Shown here: positions 55,713-64,000 of the stretch, piece by piece
How positions within the stretch are numbered: position 1 is the first letter of the stretch
Layout: each line of letters begins with the position of its first letter
DNA from: Thalassotalea marina
GTDB lineage: Bacteria > Pseudomonadota > Gammaproteobacteria > Enterobacterales > Alteromonadaceae
Assembly (NCBI RefSeq): GCF_014656435.1
Contig: NZ_BNCK01000009.1
Coordinates: 1-64,000, forward strand
Direction: 5' to 3'
Length of the DNA: 64,000 bases
Notes under the pieces: generated by a model
Seen by the model: only the letters and a program-made list of their open reading frames with translations
Database searches by the model: none
What the model was told of the DNA's origin: nothing
Position numbers and translations under genes: made by a program

Positions 55713-57368
55713 TTAACGAAGCTCTCTGCGTAATATTTTGCCCACATTGGTTTTTGGTAACTCATCCCTAAATTCAATATGCTTAGGAACTTTATAGTTA
55801 GTTAAACCACTTCGGCAGTGTTTTATAATATCGTCTTTAGTGAGTGATTTATCTTTTAAAACCACAAACAACTTAACTTCTTCACCGCTATTTTCATTTG
55901 GAATACCAACCGCTGCAGCTTCCAATATGCCGTCATGCGATACGGCAACTTCTTCTATTTCATTTGGAAAAACGTTAAACCCAGATACAATGATCATATC
56001 TTTTTTGCGGTCAACAATTCTGAAATAGCCGACTTCATCCATAGTGGCGATATCACCTGTAGCTAACCAGCCATCTTTAAGGATTTCATCAGTCGCTTCC
56101 TGACGATTAAAGTACCCTTTCATTACCTGTGGTCCATAAACCCACATTTCACCGGCTTCACCAACATCAGCTTCACTGCCGTCATCTTTAACAATTTTAA
56201 TATCGGTAGAAGGTGCCGGTAAACCAATGCTGCCATTGTAATGCGCTTGGTTATAGGGAGATAAAGTGACTAAAGGTGCACACTCTGTTAGACCATAACC
56301 TTCAAGTAAACGCGTTTTAGTGACAGACTCCCATTTTTCCGCCACCGGACGCTGCACCGCCATACCGCCACCAAGAGAAACCTTTAAATAACTAAAATCT
56401 AGATCAGCAAAACCAGGTGTATTGAGTAAACCATTAAACAGGGTATTTACCCCTGTTATCGCGGTAAATTGGTATTTAGAAAGTTCTTTCACAAACCCAG
56501 GCATATCTCGAGGGTTTGTGATCAATAAATTTGTGCCGCCCAAAGTAATGAAGGTAAGGCAATTAGCAGTTAAAGCAAAGATATGATAAAGCGGCAACGC
56601 GGTTACCACTAACTCTTTACCTTCTTCAAGTTGCGGTTTAATTACAGCCTTTGCTTGTTCTAGGTTCGCTACCATATTTCTATGGGTTAACATTGCCCCT
56701 TTTGAAACACCAGTAGTTCCACCGGTATATTGCAAAAATGCAAGGTCATCACCAGATAATAACACTGGTGTATAAGGCATTGACCTACCATTATTAATCA
56801 CAGTGTTAAATCGAATGGTGTTGTGCAATTTAAAAGCTGGCACCATCTTCTTTACGTATTTTACAACTAGGTTGACAATCGCACCTTTGACGGTTCCGAG
56901 ACGATCCCCCAATGAAGTTAAAATCACGTGCTCGACAGGTGTTTTATCAATGACCTTTTCAAGCGTATGCGCAAAGTTCTCAATGATTAACATGCCTTTT
57001 GCACCAGAGTCTTTTAATTGGTGCTCCAACTCACGAGCAGTATAAAGCGGGTTAACATTAACCACCGTTAAACCTGCTAGCAAAGCACCAAATAAAGCAA
57101 CGGGGTACTGCAAGCAATTCGGTACCATAATGGCAAACTTATCACCTTTTTTTAACCCTAACTCTTGTTGACAATAAGCTGCAAACGCTTTGGCCTGAGT
57201 TTCTAGTTCCGCATAGGTAATTTCCGCCCCCATGCTGATAAATGCAGCTCGATTGGCATAAATCCCTACATATTTATCGAACATTTCCACCAGAGAAGCG
57301 TATTTATCTGGGTTTATTTCGTGAGGGACACCTGGCGGGTAACTTTTTTCAAGCCATACTTTTTGCAC
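55713..57368 (-). CDS. fadD: long-chain fatty acid--CoA ligase
   Basis: 551-residue AMP-binding enzyme activating fatty acids to acyl-CoA at the inner membrane. The P-loop [13 protein letters not shown] (about 213-225), the A5 motif GYGLTECAP, the A7 GWLATGD, and the FACS motif [26 protein letters not shown] region are complete. The catalytic Lys lies in [10 protein letters not shown]. It is near yoaA-tsaB-slp as in E. coli. A FadR-like half site lies upstream. It is not co-transcribed with the hydrolase operon, being separated by 231 bp. Confidence 0.96.
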   Translation of the reverse strand: MQKVWLEKSYPPGVPHEINPDKYASLVEMFDKYVGIYANRAAFISMGAEITYAELETQAKAFAAYCQQELGLKKGDKFAIMVPNCLQYPVALFGALLAGLTVVNVNPLYTARELEHQLKDSGAKGMLIIENFAHTLEKVIDKTPVEHVILTSLGDRLGTVKGAIVNLVVKYVKKMVPAFKLHNTIRFNTVINNGRSMPYTPVLLSGDDLAFLQYTGGTTGVSKGAMLTHRNMVANLEQAKAVIKPQLEEGKELVVTALPLYHIFALTANCLTFITLGGTNLLITNPRDMPGFVKELSKYQFTAITGVNTLFNGLLNTPGFADLDFSYLKVSLGGGMAVQRPVAEKWESVTKTRLLEGYGLTECAPLVTLSPYNQAHYNGSIGLPAPSTDIKIVKDDGSEADVGEAGEMWVYGPQVMKGYFNRQEATDEILKDGWLATGDIATMDEVGYFRIVDRKKDMIIVSGFNVFPNEIEEVAVSHDGILEAAAVGIPNENSGEEVKLFVVLKDKSLTKDDIIKHCRSGLTNYKVPKHIEFRDELPKTNVGKILRRELR

Positions 57369-57478
57369 TGCGCTTCTCCTATGTGATTTGCAACATTAAC
57401 TCTAGCTTTAAATTTGGATTATTCTACGACTATCTCATTTATTGATTAATTTTTATTGAGATGCAAGCTAGGTTTTTA

Positions 57479-57529
57479 AAACACTTGTTTGAATCGACAA
57501 GTTTTACTTTATTACTGGTCTAATGTCTA
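57479..57529 (-). promoter_or_regulatory. possible fatty-acid regulator sites upstream of fadD
   Basis: TACTGGTCT at 57513-57521 equals a FadR left half-site (ACTGGTC) but the right half is poor. TAAAC-ACTT-GTTTG at 57478-57491 resembles a PsrA box. Both lie 110-160 bp upstream of the fadD start. Each alone is weak. Confidence 0.35.
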
Positions 57530-57599
57530 TAATTTTTCAATTTTTTACAACAACTGATGAATATTTTATCAATCACGCAACATTAGGCCACTTCCTTGT

Positions 57600-58460
57600 T
57601 TACGCCTGTTTTTCATCCGTTAGATGAACAAACTGCTTTATTAAAGTAGCTGTTTTATCCGCTTGTTCCATATGGACATGATGACCACCCGATAGTTGAT
57701 GAATCGCGATGTCTTTATATTTAGGTAAAAACAACTCCATTGCATTTTTTACCATTTTTAAGCCTTTATCACCGTATATAAGTTGAACCGGCACATTTAT
57801 ATCGTTAACGAGTTGCATCGCTTGGTCTAGCGTTAATCGATAAGGAGAAACATTTCTTAATCGACTATCAGCCCGCCAAGTATAGCCACCTTCAACGGCG
57901 ACAATGCCTCGTTGACATAAAAGTGCTGCACTTGGTTGATTTAGATCTGAAACTATCATTCTAGCTTGAATAGCAGAGTCAATCGTTTTATGAACCGGCT
58001 TTTTTTTATCAAGTAATTTAACTCGACTTAACATTCCTTCACGTAATTGTTCGGTTGTTTTGTTTGCCTCAGCAACGATAAAACCAATTGAGTCTATTAG
58101 TGTCAATGATTTAACTTTTTCTGGAAACGCTGCTGCAAACGCACAAGCTATCATGCCGCCCATAGAATGAGCGACAATATGCAACTGTTGCCACCCTTGT
58201 TCTGCATATAAACTTAACAGATCGTATACGTAATCATAAAAATGGTAATGGGCATCTTGCCCGCGATGTGATGAATGGCCGTGACCCGGCCAATCAATCG
58301 CAACCACATGTTGATCATTTAAATGCTCAAAAACAGGAATAAAACTAGCGGCATTATCTAACCAGCCATGCAGAAATAAAATAGGAGAATCCCCTGCTCC
58401 TTTCTCTATGCCAGTTAAACTAAACCCGTCTCTTTTTGAAACAAACTCACGGTCTAACAT
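57600..58460 (-). CDS. alpha/beta hydrolase
   Basis: 286 residues, canonical alpha/beta hydrolase: oxyanion HGWLDN (about 31-36), DWPGHGHSS, nucleophile elbow AHSMGG (about 98-103), a late Asp in YGDKG and the terminal SGGHHVHME supplying the His. The ester or lactone substrate is unknown. It overlaps the stop of the Slp gene in a TAATG junction, so it is last in the yoaA-tsaB-...-slp operon. No helical-cap subtype can be assigned by eye. Confidence 0.87.
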   Translation of the reverse strand: MLDREFVSKRDGFSLTGIEKGAGDSPILFLHGWLDNAASFIPVFEHLNDQHVVAIDWPGHGHSSHRGQDAHYHFYDYVYDLLSLYAEQGWQQLHIVAHSMGGMIACAFAAAFPEKVKSLTLIDSIGFIVAEANKTTEQLREGMLSRVKLLDKKKPVHKTIDSAIQARMIVSDLNQPSAALLCQRGIVAVEGGYTWRADSRLRNVSPYRLTLDQAMQLVNDINVPVQLIYGDKGLKMVKNAMELFLPKYKDIAIHQLSGGHHVHMEQADKTATLIKQFVHLTDEKQA

Positions 58461-59035
58461 TAGTTACTTTTTTTAACTGGTTTGACATTTGAGCGAACTT
58501 TTGTTCGATAAGGAGAGTAATAATATGGGCGATGATAATACCAAAGTGACGGTGTATACCACTGAGGGTAATGAGTTACGCGCACATCTACTTGTTTAAT
58601 TTCTTTCCATAAATGCACATAGTTGGCATTTAGCACAGGATATTGGTATTCATGCTCACCAATTTTTCCAGATTCTTCACCTTTAACAGTACCTACAGCG
58701 GTAATACTTCTACCCTTTTTATATACCATAGGATCAAGCAAGCCTTGATAATAAACTCTAAATCGTCCTTTAGTTTCATCTTGTACATTAGGTCGAGCTG
58801 ATGATTTTAAGTCAAAGTGCACCACTTCAATCATGGTATTGTCTTTGTAATTTTTAATATCGGCGATTACACCGCCCCAACGCGCCTGTTGCCCAACAGT
58901 GGCCTCACCATTACCTTTTACATCCGTAAAGTTGGTAAGTACCGCACCTTCACTAATCTGCAATTTATCTGGTACGTGAACACAACCTGTGGCCATTAAA
59001 GCAACGGTTACTAGTGCAGAAAACTTTTTAAACAT
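58460..59035 (-). CDS. Slp/YeaY family outer membrane lipoprotein
   Basis: About 191 residues: lipoprotein signal with lipobox ATGC, an Slp domain (YeaY-like: GQQARWGGVIADIKNYKDNTMIEVVHF... and RFRVYYQGLLDPMVYKKGRSITAVGTVKG), then a Tyr/Trp-rich C-terminus (WYTPSLWYYHRPYYYSPYR). GGAGG lies 5 bases before ATG 59035. Slp proteins are stationary-phase or starvation lipoproteins of unknown mechanism. Between tsaB and fadD in E. coli the equivalent is YeaY (SlpP). The start overlaps the M50 gene by 8 bases. Confidence 0.87.
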   Translation of the reverse strand: MFKKFSALVTVALMATGCVHVPDKLQISEGAVLTNFTDVKGNGEATVGQQARWGGVIADIKNYKDNTMIEVVHFDLKSSARPNVQDETKGRFRVYYQGLLDPMVYKKGRSITAVGTVKGEESGKIGEHEYQYPVLNANYVHLWKEIKQVDVRVTHYPQWYTPSLWYYHRPYYYSPYRTKVRSNVKPVKKSN

Positions 59036-59720
59036 GCGAACCTCCAAATGTAGAACTTTTATTTTGTCGCGCAAGAAAATATAAACTTATCATACCTATA
59101 ATAAACCAAATTACGACCCAAATAATTTCAGGAATAAATGTTATTTGTGCCAATGTTGCACCATCACCTAACGCTCTTCCATCTAACAAATATAACGGGC
59201 TTTTTACACTGTTCAGTAATACAACGACACTTATAAATTGAGTAATCCAAGGGAGATAAAATGAATGGCTAAATTTAAGTTTTAATAGCAAAATCCCGAT
59301 CAAACTCATGATGATGAAGATCGTTAGAGGATCCCTGCTCCACAATAACAAGCTAATTGCCATAAGCAGTGTTAGAACGATAGTCACAATGGTTGCACTA
59401 TATTTTTGGTAACCACTAAGTTTATAGAGTATTAACCCCCATAAACTCGCACCGGTATAGCCCATAAAAGCAGTCAAAAATTGACTGCCACCTCTGGTGG
59501 TACATAAACCCGCACCATTAAAATACAGTTTAATACTGACAATCTCACCGCCACTTACCACGGCCGCAATACCATGACTTATCTCATGGAAATAAGTTTC
59601 AAACCACTTAAAAGGAACAGAAATAAAAGGAATTTCCATAAACAGCGCCGCAGTTATGACCAACAGCCAAAAGCGATATTTTTCGTGGAATTGAATTGAA
59701 GAGTTAGTGCTCTTTACCAT
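59028..59720 (-). CDS. M50B-family membrane metalloprotease
   Basis: 230 residues with about six to seven hydrophobic helices. The zinc motif HEISHG (HExxH, about 45-50) is within a membrane segment, and the second site appears as LLDGRALGDGATLAQ (about 180), a D-containing motif in the right place for an M50-type protease. It lacks a PDZ domain, so it is not RseP. The substrate is unknown; the closest peers are small M50B proteins of unknown role. It lies between a Gln-rich protein and the Slp lipoprotein in one operon. Confidence 0.8.
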   Translation of the reverse strand: MVKSTNSSIQFHEKYRFWLLVITAALFMEIPFISVPFKWFETYFHEISHGIAAVVSGGEIVSIKLYFNGAGLCTTRGGSQFLTAFMGYTGASLWGLILYKLSGYQKYSATIVTIVLTLLMAISLLLWSRDPLTIFIIMSLIGILLLKLKFSHSFYLPWITQFISVVVLLNSVKSPLYLLDGRALGDGATLAQITFIPEIIWVVIWFIIGMISLYFLARQNKSSTFGGSHV

Positions 59721-59739
59721 TTATAAATAAAACAAGGGA

Positions 59740-60117
59740 CTAAGCATAAAGATCAACACCAAACGCTTGTGAGATTGAATCGCGTTGTTGTTGGTCGTTT
59801 ACTGATTGATACGCTGCAACAGCTGTTTGGTTTTGCTGAGAAGGTTGATCGTACTGAGCATTAGTAGAAAAGCTATTATTGTCGTTAGTTCGTGATTGTG
59901 CTGACAGTCGCTGCTGCTCTTGCTCAACAAGTGCAATGGCCTGTTCATCAACATCAAAACGCTCAGCATTTTGTTCATTTTGCTGACGTTGTTGAGCTTG
60001 CTGTTCTTGCTCACGAACAAGTAATTGCTCACCCTGTCGATTGACCCGAGTTTGGGTATCAACATTAAGCGCAGGATTTACCTGCGGAGTATAAGCGGTA
60101 TTACTTGCTACTTGCAT
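59740..60117 (-). CDS. Gln-rich conserved hypothetical protein
   Basis: 125 residues, 25-30% Gln, mostly low-complexity and probably disordered (EQEQQAQQRQQNEQNAE), ending in a conserved-looking AYQSVNDQQQRDSISQAFGVDLYA. Similar C-termini (ISxxFGVDxYA-like) occur in hypothetical proteins of Vibrio and Shewanella, as far as I recall. No signal peptide and no known domain. It sits in the yoaA-tsaB operon. Function unknown. Confidence 0.65.
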   Translation of the reverse strand: MQVASNTAYTPQVNPALNVDTQTRVNRQGEQLLVREQEQQAQQRQQNEQNAERFDVDEQAIALVEQEQQRLSAQSRTNDNNSFSTNAQYDQPSQQNQTAVAAYQSVNDQQQRDSISQAFGVDLYA

Positions 60118-60156
60118 AAGATAAAAGGTAACAAATTTTCACCAATTCGCCAACCG

Positions 60157-60852
60157 TTATTCACGTCCAGGAAGTTTTTTCCAAGAAACCGTATCCCGTA
60201 CATAAACAGGTTGAGCTTGTTCTGCTGACACAGCATTTCCTTGTTTAAACTCTGATTCCGCTATTGGTAACATCATACGAGCGTCAGGGAAAGACACGTC
60301 AATATGACTTGAATTATCGACAAGATCAAAAAGAGCCTCTTGGTAAGCTTGCCAACCAGAGCCGACACCGTAATCAAAGCCCGTTTGCTCGCTTAAAAAC
60401 GCTTTTGCATTTGCTGGAGCAATAACAGTTTCTTGGGTGACCGGTTGCATTAAACCATCTTTTAATGAAAACGCTGCTAAGTAGATTTCTGACATACGGG
60501 CGTCAATTGCCGCAATAACATAGTCTTGCTGATGCTCTTGAAAAGCTTGTTGTGCCATAGCTTGTAATGTGGAAATGCCAACAACCTTTAAGTCGGCAGA
60601 AAATGCTAAACCTTGTGCTACACCAATACCAATTCTTACACCAGTAAAACTACCCGGTCCCCTACCAAAGGCTAAACCATCTAACTGATTTAACGTACAG
60701 TTAGCTTCTTTTAATACCTCATCAATCATAGGTAATAATAAGGTACTGTGTGACTGCGGACACAATTCAAATCGGTGATAAATCTTGCCCTGCCATTGCA
60801 GAGCAACTGAACATGCTTCTGTTGAAGCATCAATTGCAATGATATTTAACAT
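60157..60852 (-). CDS. tsaB: tRNA threonylcarbamoyladenosine biosynthesis protein TsaB
   Basis: 231-residue ASKHA-fold protein that pairs with TsaD and TsaE to make t6A37 in ANN-decoding tRNAs. The start LNIIAIDASTEACSVAL and the motif GRGPGSFTGVRIG (about 64-76) are diagnostic. It lacks the TsaD metal-binding histidines, as TsaB should. It follows yoaA with a 17-bp gap; the pair is conserved in E. coli. Confidence 0.96.
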   Translation of the reverse strand: MLNIIAIDASTEACSVALQWQGKIYHRFELCPQSHSTLLLPMIDEVLKEANCTLNQLDGLAFGRGPGSFTGVRIGIGVAQGLAFSADLKVVGISTLQAMAQQAFQEHQQDYVIAAIDARMSEIYLAAFSLKDGLMQPVTQETVIAPANAKAFLSEQTGFDYGVGSGWQAYQEALFDLVDNSSHIDVSFPDARMMLPIAESEFKQGNAVSAEQAQPVYVRDTVSWKKLPGRE

Positions 60853-60869
60853 AGTTATTTAATTACGAC

Positions 60870-62789
60870 TCAATGTTGATGCAGGTTTTCTAAGAATAAT
60901 CGACCAGCTTCTATATTTCGGCTTCGGCGCATATCGGGCAAACTTTTCAAAAATACTTGCCCATAAGGCCTATTCACTAACCTATCGTCACATATTACCA
61001 TGACACCTTGATCAGTTACATCACGAATTAATCGGCCAACCCCTTGTTTTAAAGCAATGACCGCTTGTGGCAATTGAATTTCATAAAACGGATCTTTACC
61101 TTGACGTTTTACATCTTCACTTCTAGCTTGCAACATAGGATCATCTGGTGAAGCAAAAGGCAGCTTATCAATAATAACGCAGGTTAATTTATTGCCTCTA
61201 ACGTCTATTCCTTCCCAAAAACTTGCGGTTGCCAACAATACTGCATCAGGGTTGTTGGTGAACTCCTGCAAAATTTTACTTTTACTCATTTGCCCTTGAA
61301 CCAGCAGCGGATTGTCAATGGTATCCGCTAAAATATCGGCCACTTGGTTTAACATGCGATAACTGGTAAACAACATGAAGCACGCCCCTTTACTGGCAGC
61401 AATAAGAGGTTTAGCAACATTAGCAAGTGCTTGTGCTCTTTCTGCTTTATGCGCTTCGGGCAAGTATCTCGGTACAATTAATTGTGACTGCTGTAAGTAG
61501 TCAAACGGGCTATCGACCAAAAGTGTTGCCGCACTTTCTATGCCCAACTGTTGGGTAAAATGATTAAAGCCTCCGTCAACGGCAATAGTAGCGGAGGTGA
61601 AGATCCACCCAGCGTTTGACTGCTCGATGTAATGCTGGAACTTGTCAGCCACACTCAATGGCGTAAGGTGCAGTACAACATGTCTGCGCGTTGTTTCATA
61701 CCAATAACTAACACCAAATTGTTCGACATTAGCCATTATGTCGTATTGCGCCAAAATGCTAACGGCTCGTTCAAAGCAGTGATCAATCGCTTCGTTGCGC
61801 GATACACATAATTTCACCACTTGATAAACAAAGTCTAAATCTGTTTTTAAATTTTCAAAACAACGTTTAATTCGAGGTAACGAAATCATTTCACGCCAAT
61901 TTCCGCGTTCGGGGTCATGATTAAACAACAAACGAAATTCTTGCGCCGTTTTTTGTAGCTTCTCTGCCGCTTTTCCTAATTGCTTAACATCGGTGAGACT
62001 TGTGTGATAAAGCTGAATAAGATCAGAGCATAATTCTAGTATTTGCCTCGTTGAAAAGGCTTGACCAAAATACTCACTGGCAATGTCTGGAATTTGATGT
62101 GCTTCGTCAAATACAACTACATCAGCTTGTGGGATAAGTTCACCAAAACCAGTATCTTTTAGCGCCATATCAGCAAAAAACAAATGGTGATTAACCACGA
62201 CTACATCCGCATCAATTGCTTTTTTTCTTGCATGAACAAGATAACAGTCGTCAATGTGAGGACAATCTCGAGCTAAACAGTTATCTACAGTACTAGTAAC
62301 ATAAGGAAATATCGCAGAGTCTTCAGGTACATCAACTAATTCACCGATATCACCTGAATGTGTTTGTGTGCTCCATTGTTTGACTTTGACATAATCTGCC
62401 AACGTTTGAGCGTCTAATTGTCCACGCTCGTTTTGATACAGCTCCAGCCGGTAAATACACAAATAATTGGCCCGGCCTTTAAGTAATGCCATTTGTGCAT
62501 TAGTAGCCATGGCTTGTTTTAACAGCGGAATATCTTTATGAAAAAGTTGTTCCTGTAAGTTCTTTGTTCCAGTTGAAACAATAACTTTTTTTTCTGACAA
62601 CAAAGCAGGAATAAGGTAAGCGAAGGTTTTCCCCGTTCCTGTACCTGCTTCCACCACTAACGAGGTTTGGTTTTCTATGGCTAACTCAACTTCAAGTGCC
62701 ATATCAATTTGTGGTTGTCTAGGTAAATAGCCAGAAAGCACTTTGGCGAGAATACCTTGCTCAGAAAAAGCAAGTTCAACAGGAGTCAT
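60870..62789 (-). CDS. yoaA: ATP-dependent DNA helicase YoaA (DinG/XPD family)
   Basis: 639 residues. Walker A AGTGTGKTFAYLIP (about 47-60), the FeS-cluster cysteines (CIYRLELYQ, then CLARDCPHIDDC, about 110-180), DEAH in VVFDEAHQIPD, and helicase C-terminal motifs ASFWEGIDVRG and QGVGRLIRD are all visible. YoaA works with the clamp-loader chi subunit (HolC) in DNA repair and gap processing. It heads the operon yoaA-tsaB-Gln-rich-M50-slp-hydrolase. Length and order match E. coli YoaA rather than DinG. Confidence 0.93.
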   Translation of the reverse strand: MTPVELAFSEQGILAKVLSGYLPRQPQIDMALEVELAIENQTSLVVEAGTGTGKTFAYLIPALLSEKKVIVSTGTKNLQEQLFHKDIPLLKQAMATNAQMALLKGRANYLCIYRLELYQNERGQLDAQTLADYVKVKQWSTQTHSGDIGELVDVPEDSAIFPYVTSTVDNCLARDCPHIDDCYLVHARKKAIDADVVVVNHHLFFADMALKDTGFGELIPQADVVVFDEAHQIPDIASEYFGQAFSTRQILELCSDLIQLYHTSLTDVKQLGKAAEKLQKTAQEFRLLFNHDPERGNWREMISLPRIKRCFENLKTDLDFVYQVVKLCVSRNEAIDHCFERAVSILAQYDIMANVEQFGVSYWYETTRRHVVLHLTPLSVADKFQHYIEQSNAGWIFTSATIAVDGGFNHFTQQLGIESAATLLVDSPFDYLQQSQLIVPRYLPEAHKAERAQALANVAKPLIAASKGACFMLFTSYRMLNQVADILADTIDNPLLVQGQMSKSKILQEFTNNPDAVLLATASFWEGIDVRGNKLTCVIIDKLPFASPDDPMLQARSEDVKRQGKDPFYEIQLPQAVIALKQGVGRLIRDVTDQGVMVICDDRLVNRPYGQVFLKSLPDMRRSRNIEAGRLFLENLHQH

Positions 62790-62901
62790 AAAAAACCAAA
62801 AAATAAAATGATGGCTAATTATAAAGTGCTTAAGATTATTTTAAAGAGATACAAGGTCCATTAATATAAAATAGATAACTTCAGAAAAGTACACACTTTC
62901 C

Positions 62902-63822
62902 TTAATCAAGTTTTACATTATAACGACCATTTCTCACTTGAATATTGACACCATAATCAAATAATTGTTGATAAAAATCATAAACATTGCAGCTATCTAC
63001 TTGTTCACAAACAATTGCATATTTATGAATCGCCGCTTCGTTACTTTGTAATGCCGCTTTATTAAACCAATAAAGTGCCTGCGTTTTATCTTTGTCAGTG
63101 CCTATGCCACTCAAATATAGTTCAGCTAATAATATTTGTGCTCGGTCAAAGTCTAAGTTCGCAGACTTTTCTAATAAAATAAACGCCTTGTTTTCTGCTA
63201 ACTCATCGTACTCTAAATCAAGATAAGCCTGGGCACTTTCAAACTCCCTAAGTCCTCTGGTGTTTGGATCCATTCTCTCAATCGATTTTTCAGGAGAAAT
63301 AAAGTTACCATATAATCTGCCACTTTCTGGACGTTCAATCAGGTAAACAGCACCAGAATTTACCCACTGAACTAGCGTATTTTTATTAAAATTCAAACGG
63401 GCTTTTTGAAAATAGTCGTCATACCTTAATTGACCATACCTAATGCTGTTAACTGCGGCATTTTGGAATTCAAATAATAGTTCACTATAGCGCATAGTTA
63501 CCACATCCCCAGTGATATCAATCACTTTTGCTACTCGGAAATTTTGTTTAGATCTAAGATTCTCGCCGATTAATCGATAGTCTAAAAAGTAGATATCATC
63601 AATTTCAGGGTGATGAGCATATAAAAGGCTATTGTCATGTACTGTTTGCAATTTTTCTTGGGCGTTATAAAGCCAAGAAAAAACCAATACGAGAAATGCC
63701 GCTAAAATGAAAAAAATTTTAAAGAGAGGTTTACCTACAAAGGTCAGAAATATGTTAGCAGGTTGTTTAGACTCGAGGTTATCGGTAAATTTGTTGCCGC
63801 CTTTTGACCTACCGTTTACCAT
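62902..63822 (-). CDS. membrane protein with Sel1-like repeats
   Basis: About 306 residues. One N-terminal transmembrane helix (about 35-57) follows a short cytosolic tail. A beta-rich periplasmic domain (about 65-200) of unknown type comes next, then about two Sel1-like repeats (AFILLEKSANLDFDRAQILLAELYLSGIGTDKDKTQALYWFNKAAL). AGGGA before ATG 63822 supports that start rather than the opening at 63855. Function unknown. Its gene is on the same strand as yoaA but about 110 bp away. Confidence 0.75.
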   Translation of the reverse strand: MVNGRSKGGNKFTDNLESKQPANIFLTFVGKPLFKIFFILAAFLVLVFSWLYNAQEKLQTVHDNSLLYAHHPEIDDIYFLDYRLIGENLRSKQNFRVAKVIDITGDVVTMRYSELLFEFQNAAVNSIRYGQLRYDDYFQKARLNFNKNTLVQWVNSGAVYLIERPESGRLYGNFISPEKSIERMDPNTRGLREFESAQAYLDLEYDELAENKAFILLEKSANLDFDRAQILLAELYLSGIGTDKDKTQALYWFNKAALQSNEAAIHKYAIVCEQVDSCNVYDFYQQLFDYGVNIQVRNGRYNVKLD

Positions 63823-63932
63823 AAAATTTTCCCTATCTTTGATTATCCCTTTCAATCAATATACTAAGAAGTTCGTAGTAAAAGCAAATTAGCCGCTAAC
63901 TTATTTTCTTTCTGAGGAATTTCAAAACCTCT

Positions 63933-64000
63933 TTACACATAGATATCTAGATGCTCAGTTTCATCGTCATCTTTATCTTTTGCCTGTGTCTTTTTAGGTT
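63933..64000 (-). CDS. partial CDS, C-terminal 22 codons at the right edge
   Basis: A leftward reading frame continuing from beyond the window ends at TAA (63933-63935) with the acidic tail DKDDDETEHLDIYV. A real gene end is plausible because of its composition and the absence of any other gene in the last 180 bp. Identity cannot be given. Confidence 0.45.
   Translation of the reverse strand, partial: PKKTQAKDKDDDETEHLDIYV

Overview
The window looks like a chromosomal segment of a marine gammaproteobacterium of the order Alteromonadales, most like Colwelliaceae (Colwellia/Thalassotalea-like). This rests on the low G+C, the protein sequences, and conserved gene orders: rpsT / ribF-ileS-lspA-fkpB-ispH, the type IV minor pilin cluster, bamD / rluD-pgeF-clpB, and yoaA-tsaB-slp-fadD. 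The assignment is by resemblance only; no search was run. Most of the window is ordinary core genome. The visible accessory parts are one intact IS3-family element, an Ig-like repeat lipoprotein beside it, and a PEP-CTERM pair.

Layout. 1-516: leader of a leftward rRNA operon whose 16S gene lies outside the window, with two tandem promoters, boxB and boxA, then the pssA terminator. 517-4105: pssA, a DUF4124 protein, and a compact operon of TonB-like protein, ECF sigma factor and second TonB-like protein. 4430-9794: clpB with a clear heat-shock promoter, pgeF, rluD, and divergent bamD. 9844-11164: glnB and nadE. 11234-19100: two FimT-type pseudopilins facing the operon pilV-pilW-pilX-pilY1-pilE-tapY2-like. 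19385-27378: ispH, fkpB, lspA, ileS, ribF and murJ leftward, with rpsT divergent. 27548-33103: an M49-like peptidase lipoprotein, then PrsT (TPR protein of PEP-CTERM systems) divergent from a PEP-CTERM protein that has a sigma-54 promoter. 33155-40825: DTW-domain tRNA modification enzyme, YggN, a short signal peptidase I, HPF, an acyltransferase, araC-azlC-azlD, an SDR and a small RRF-like protein. 40903-46376: topA, a ureohydrolase, the IS3 element. 46385-57368: Ig-like lipoprotein, DAACS symporter, tpm, sohB, a VolA/Pla-1-type lipase, YciK-type SDR, fadD. 57600-63822: alpha/beta hydrolase, Slp lipoprotein, M50 membrane protease, a Gln-rich protein, tsaB, yoaA, and a Sel1-repeat membrane protein; the C-terminus of another gene is cut by the right edge.

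How the parts work together. The pilus genes supply the minor pilins and PilY1 adhesin that prime type IV pili, and the FimT proteins may take part in DNA uptake. ribF-ileS-lspA-fkpB-ispH is a housekeeping operon for flavins, Ile-tRNA, lipoprotein maturation, folding and isoprenoids. The lipase, YciK-like SDR and fadD form a plausible exogenous-lipid module, and FadR-like operator sequences occur upstream of the lipase/SDR pair and, more weakly, fadD.

The most notable signals are: the sigma-54 promoter on the PEP-CTERM gene beside prsT with no exosortase in the window; the sigma factor sandwiched between two TonB-domain proteins, the second sitting where an anti-sigma factor would be; the FadR-like site; and an intact IS3 element with a readable A-AAA-AAG frameshift site. 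I found no CRISPR array, tRNA gene, prophage or clearly novel multi-gene defence system.
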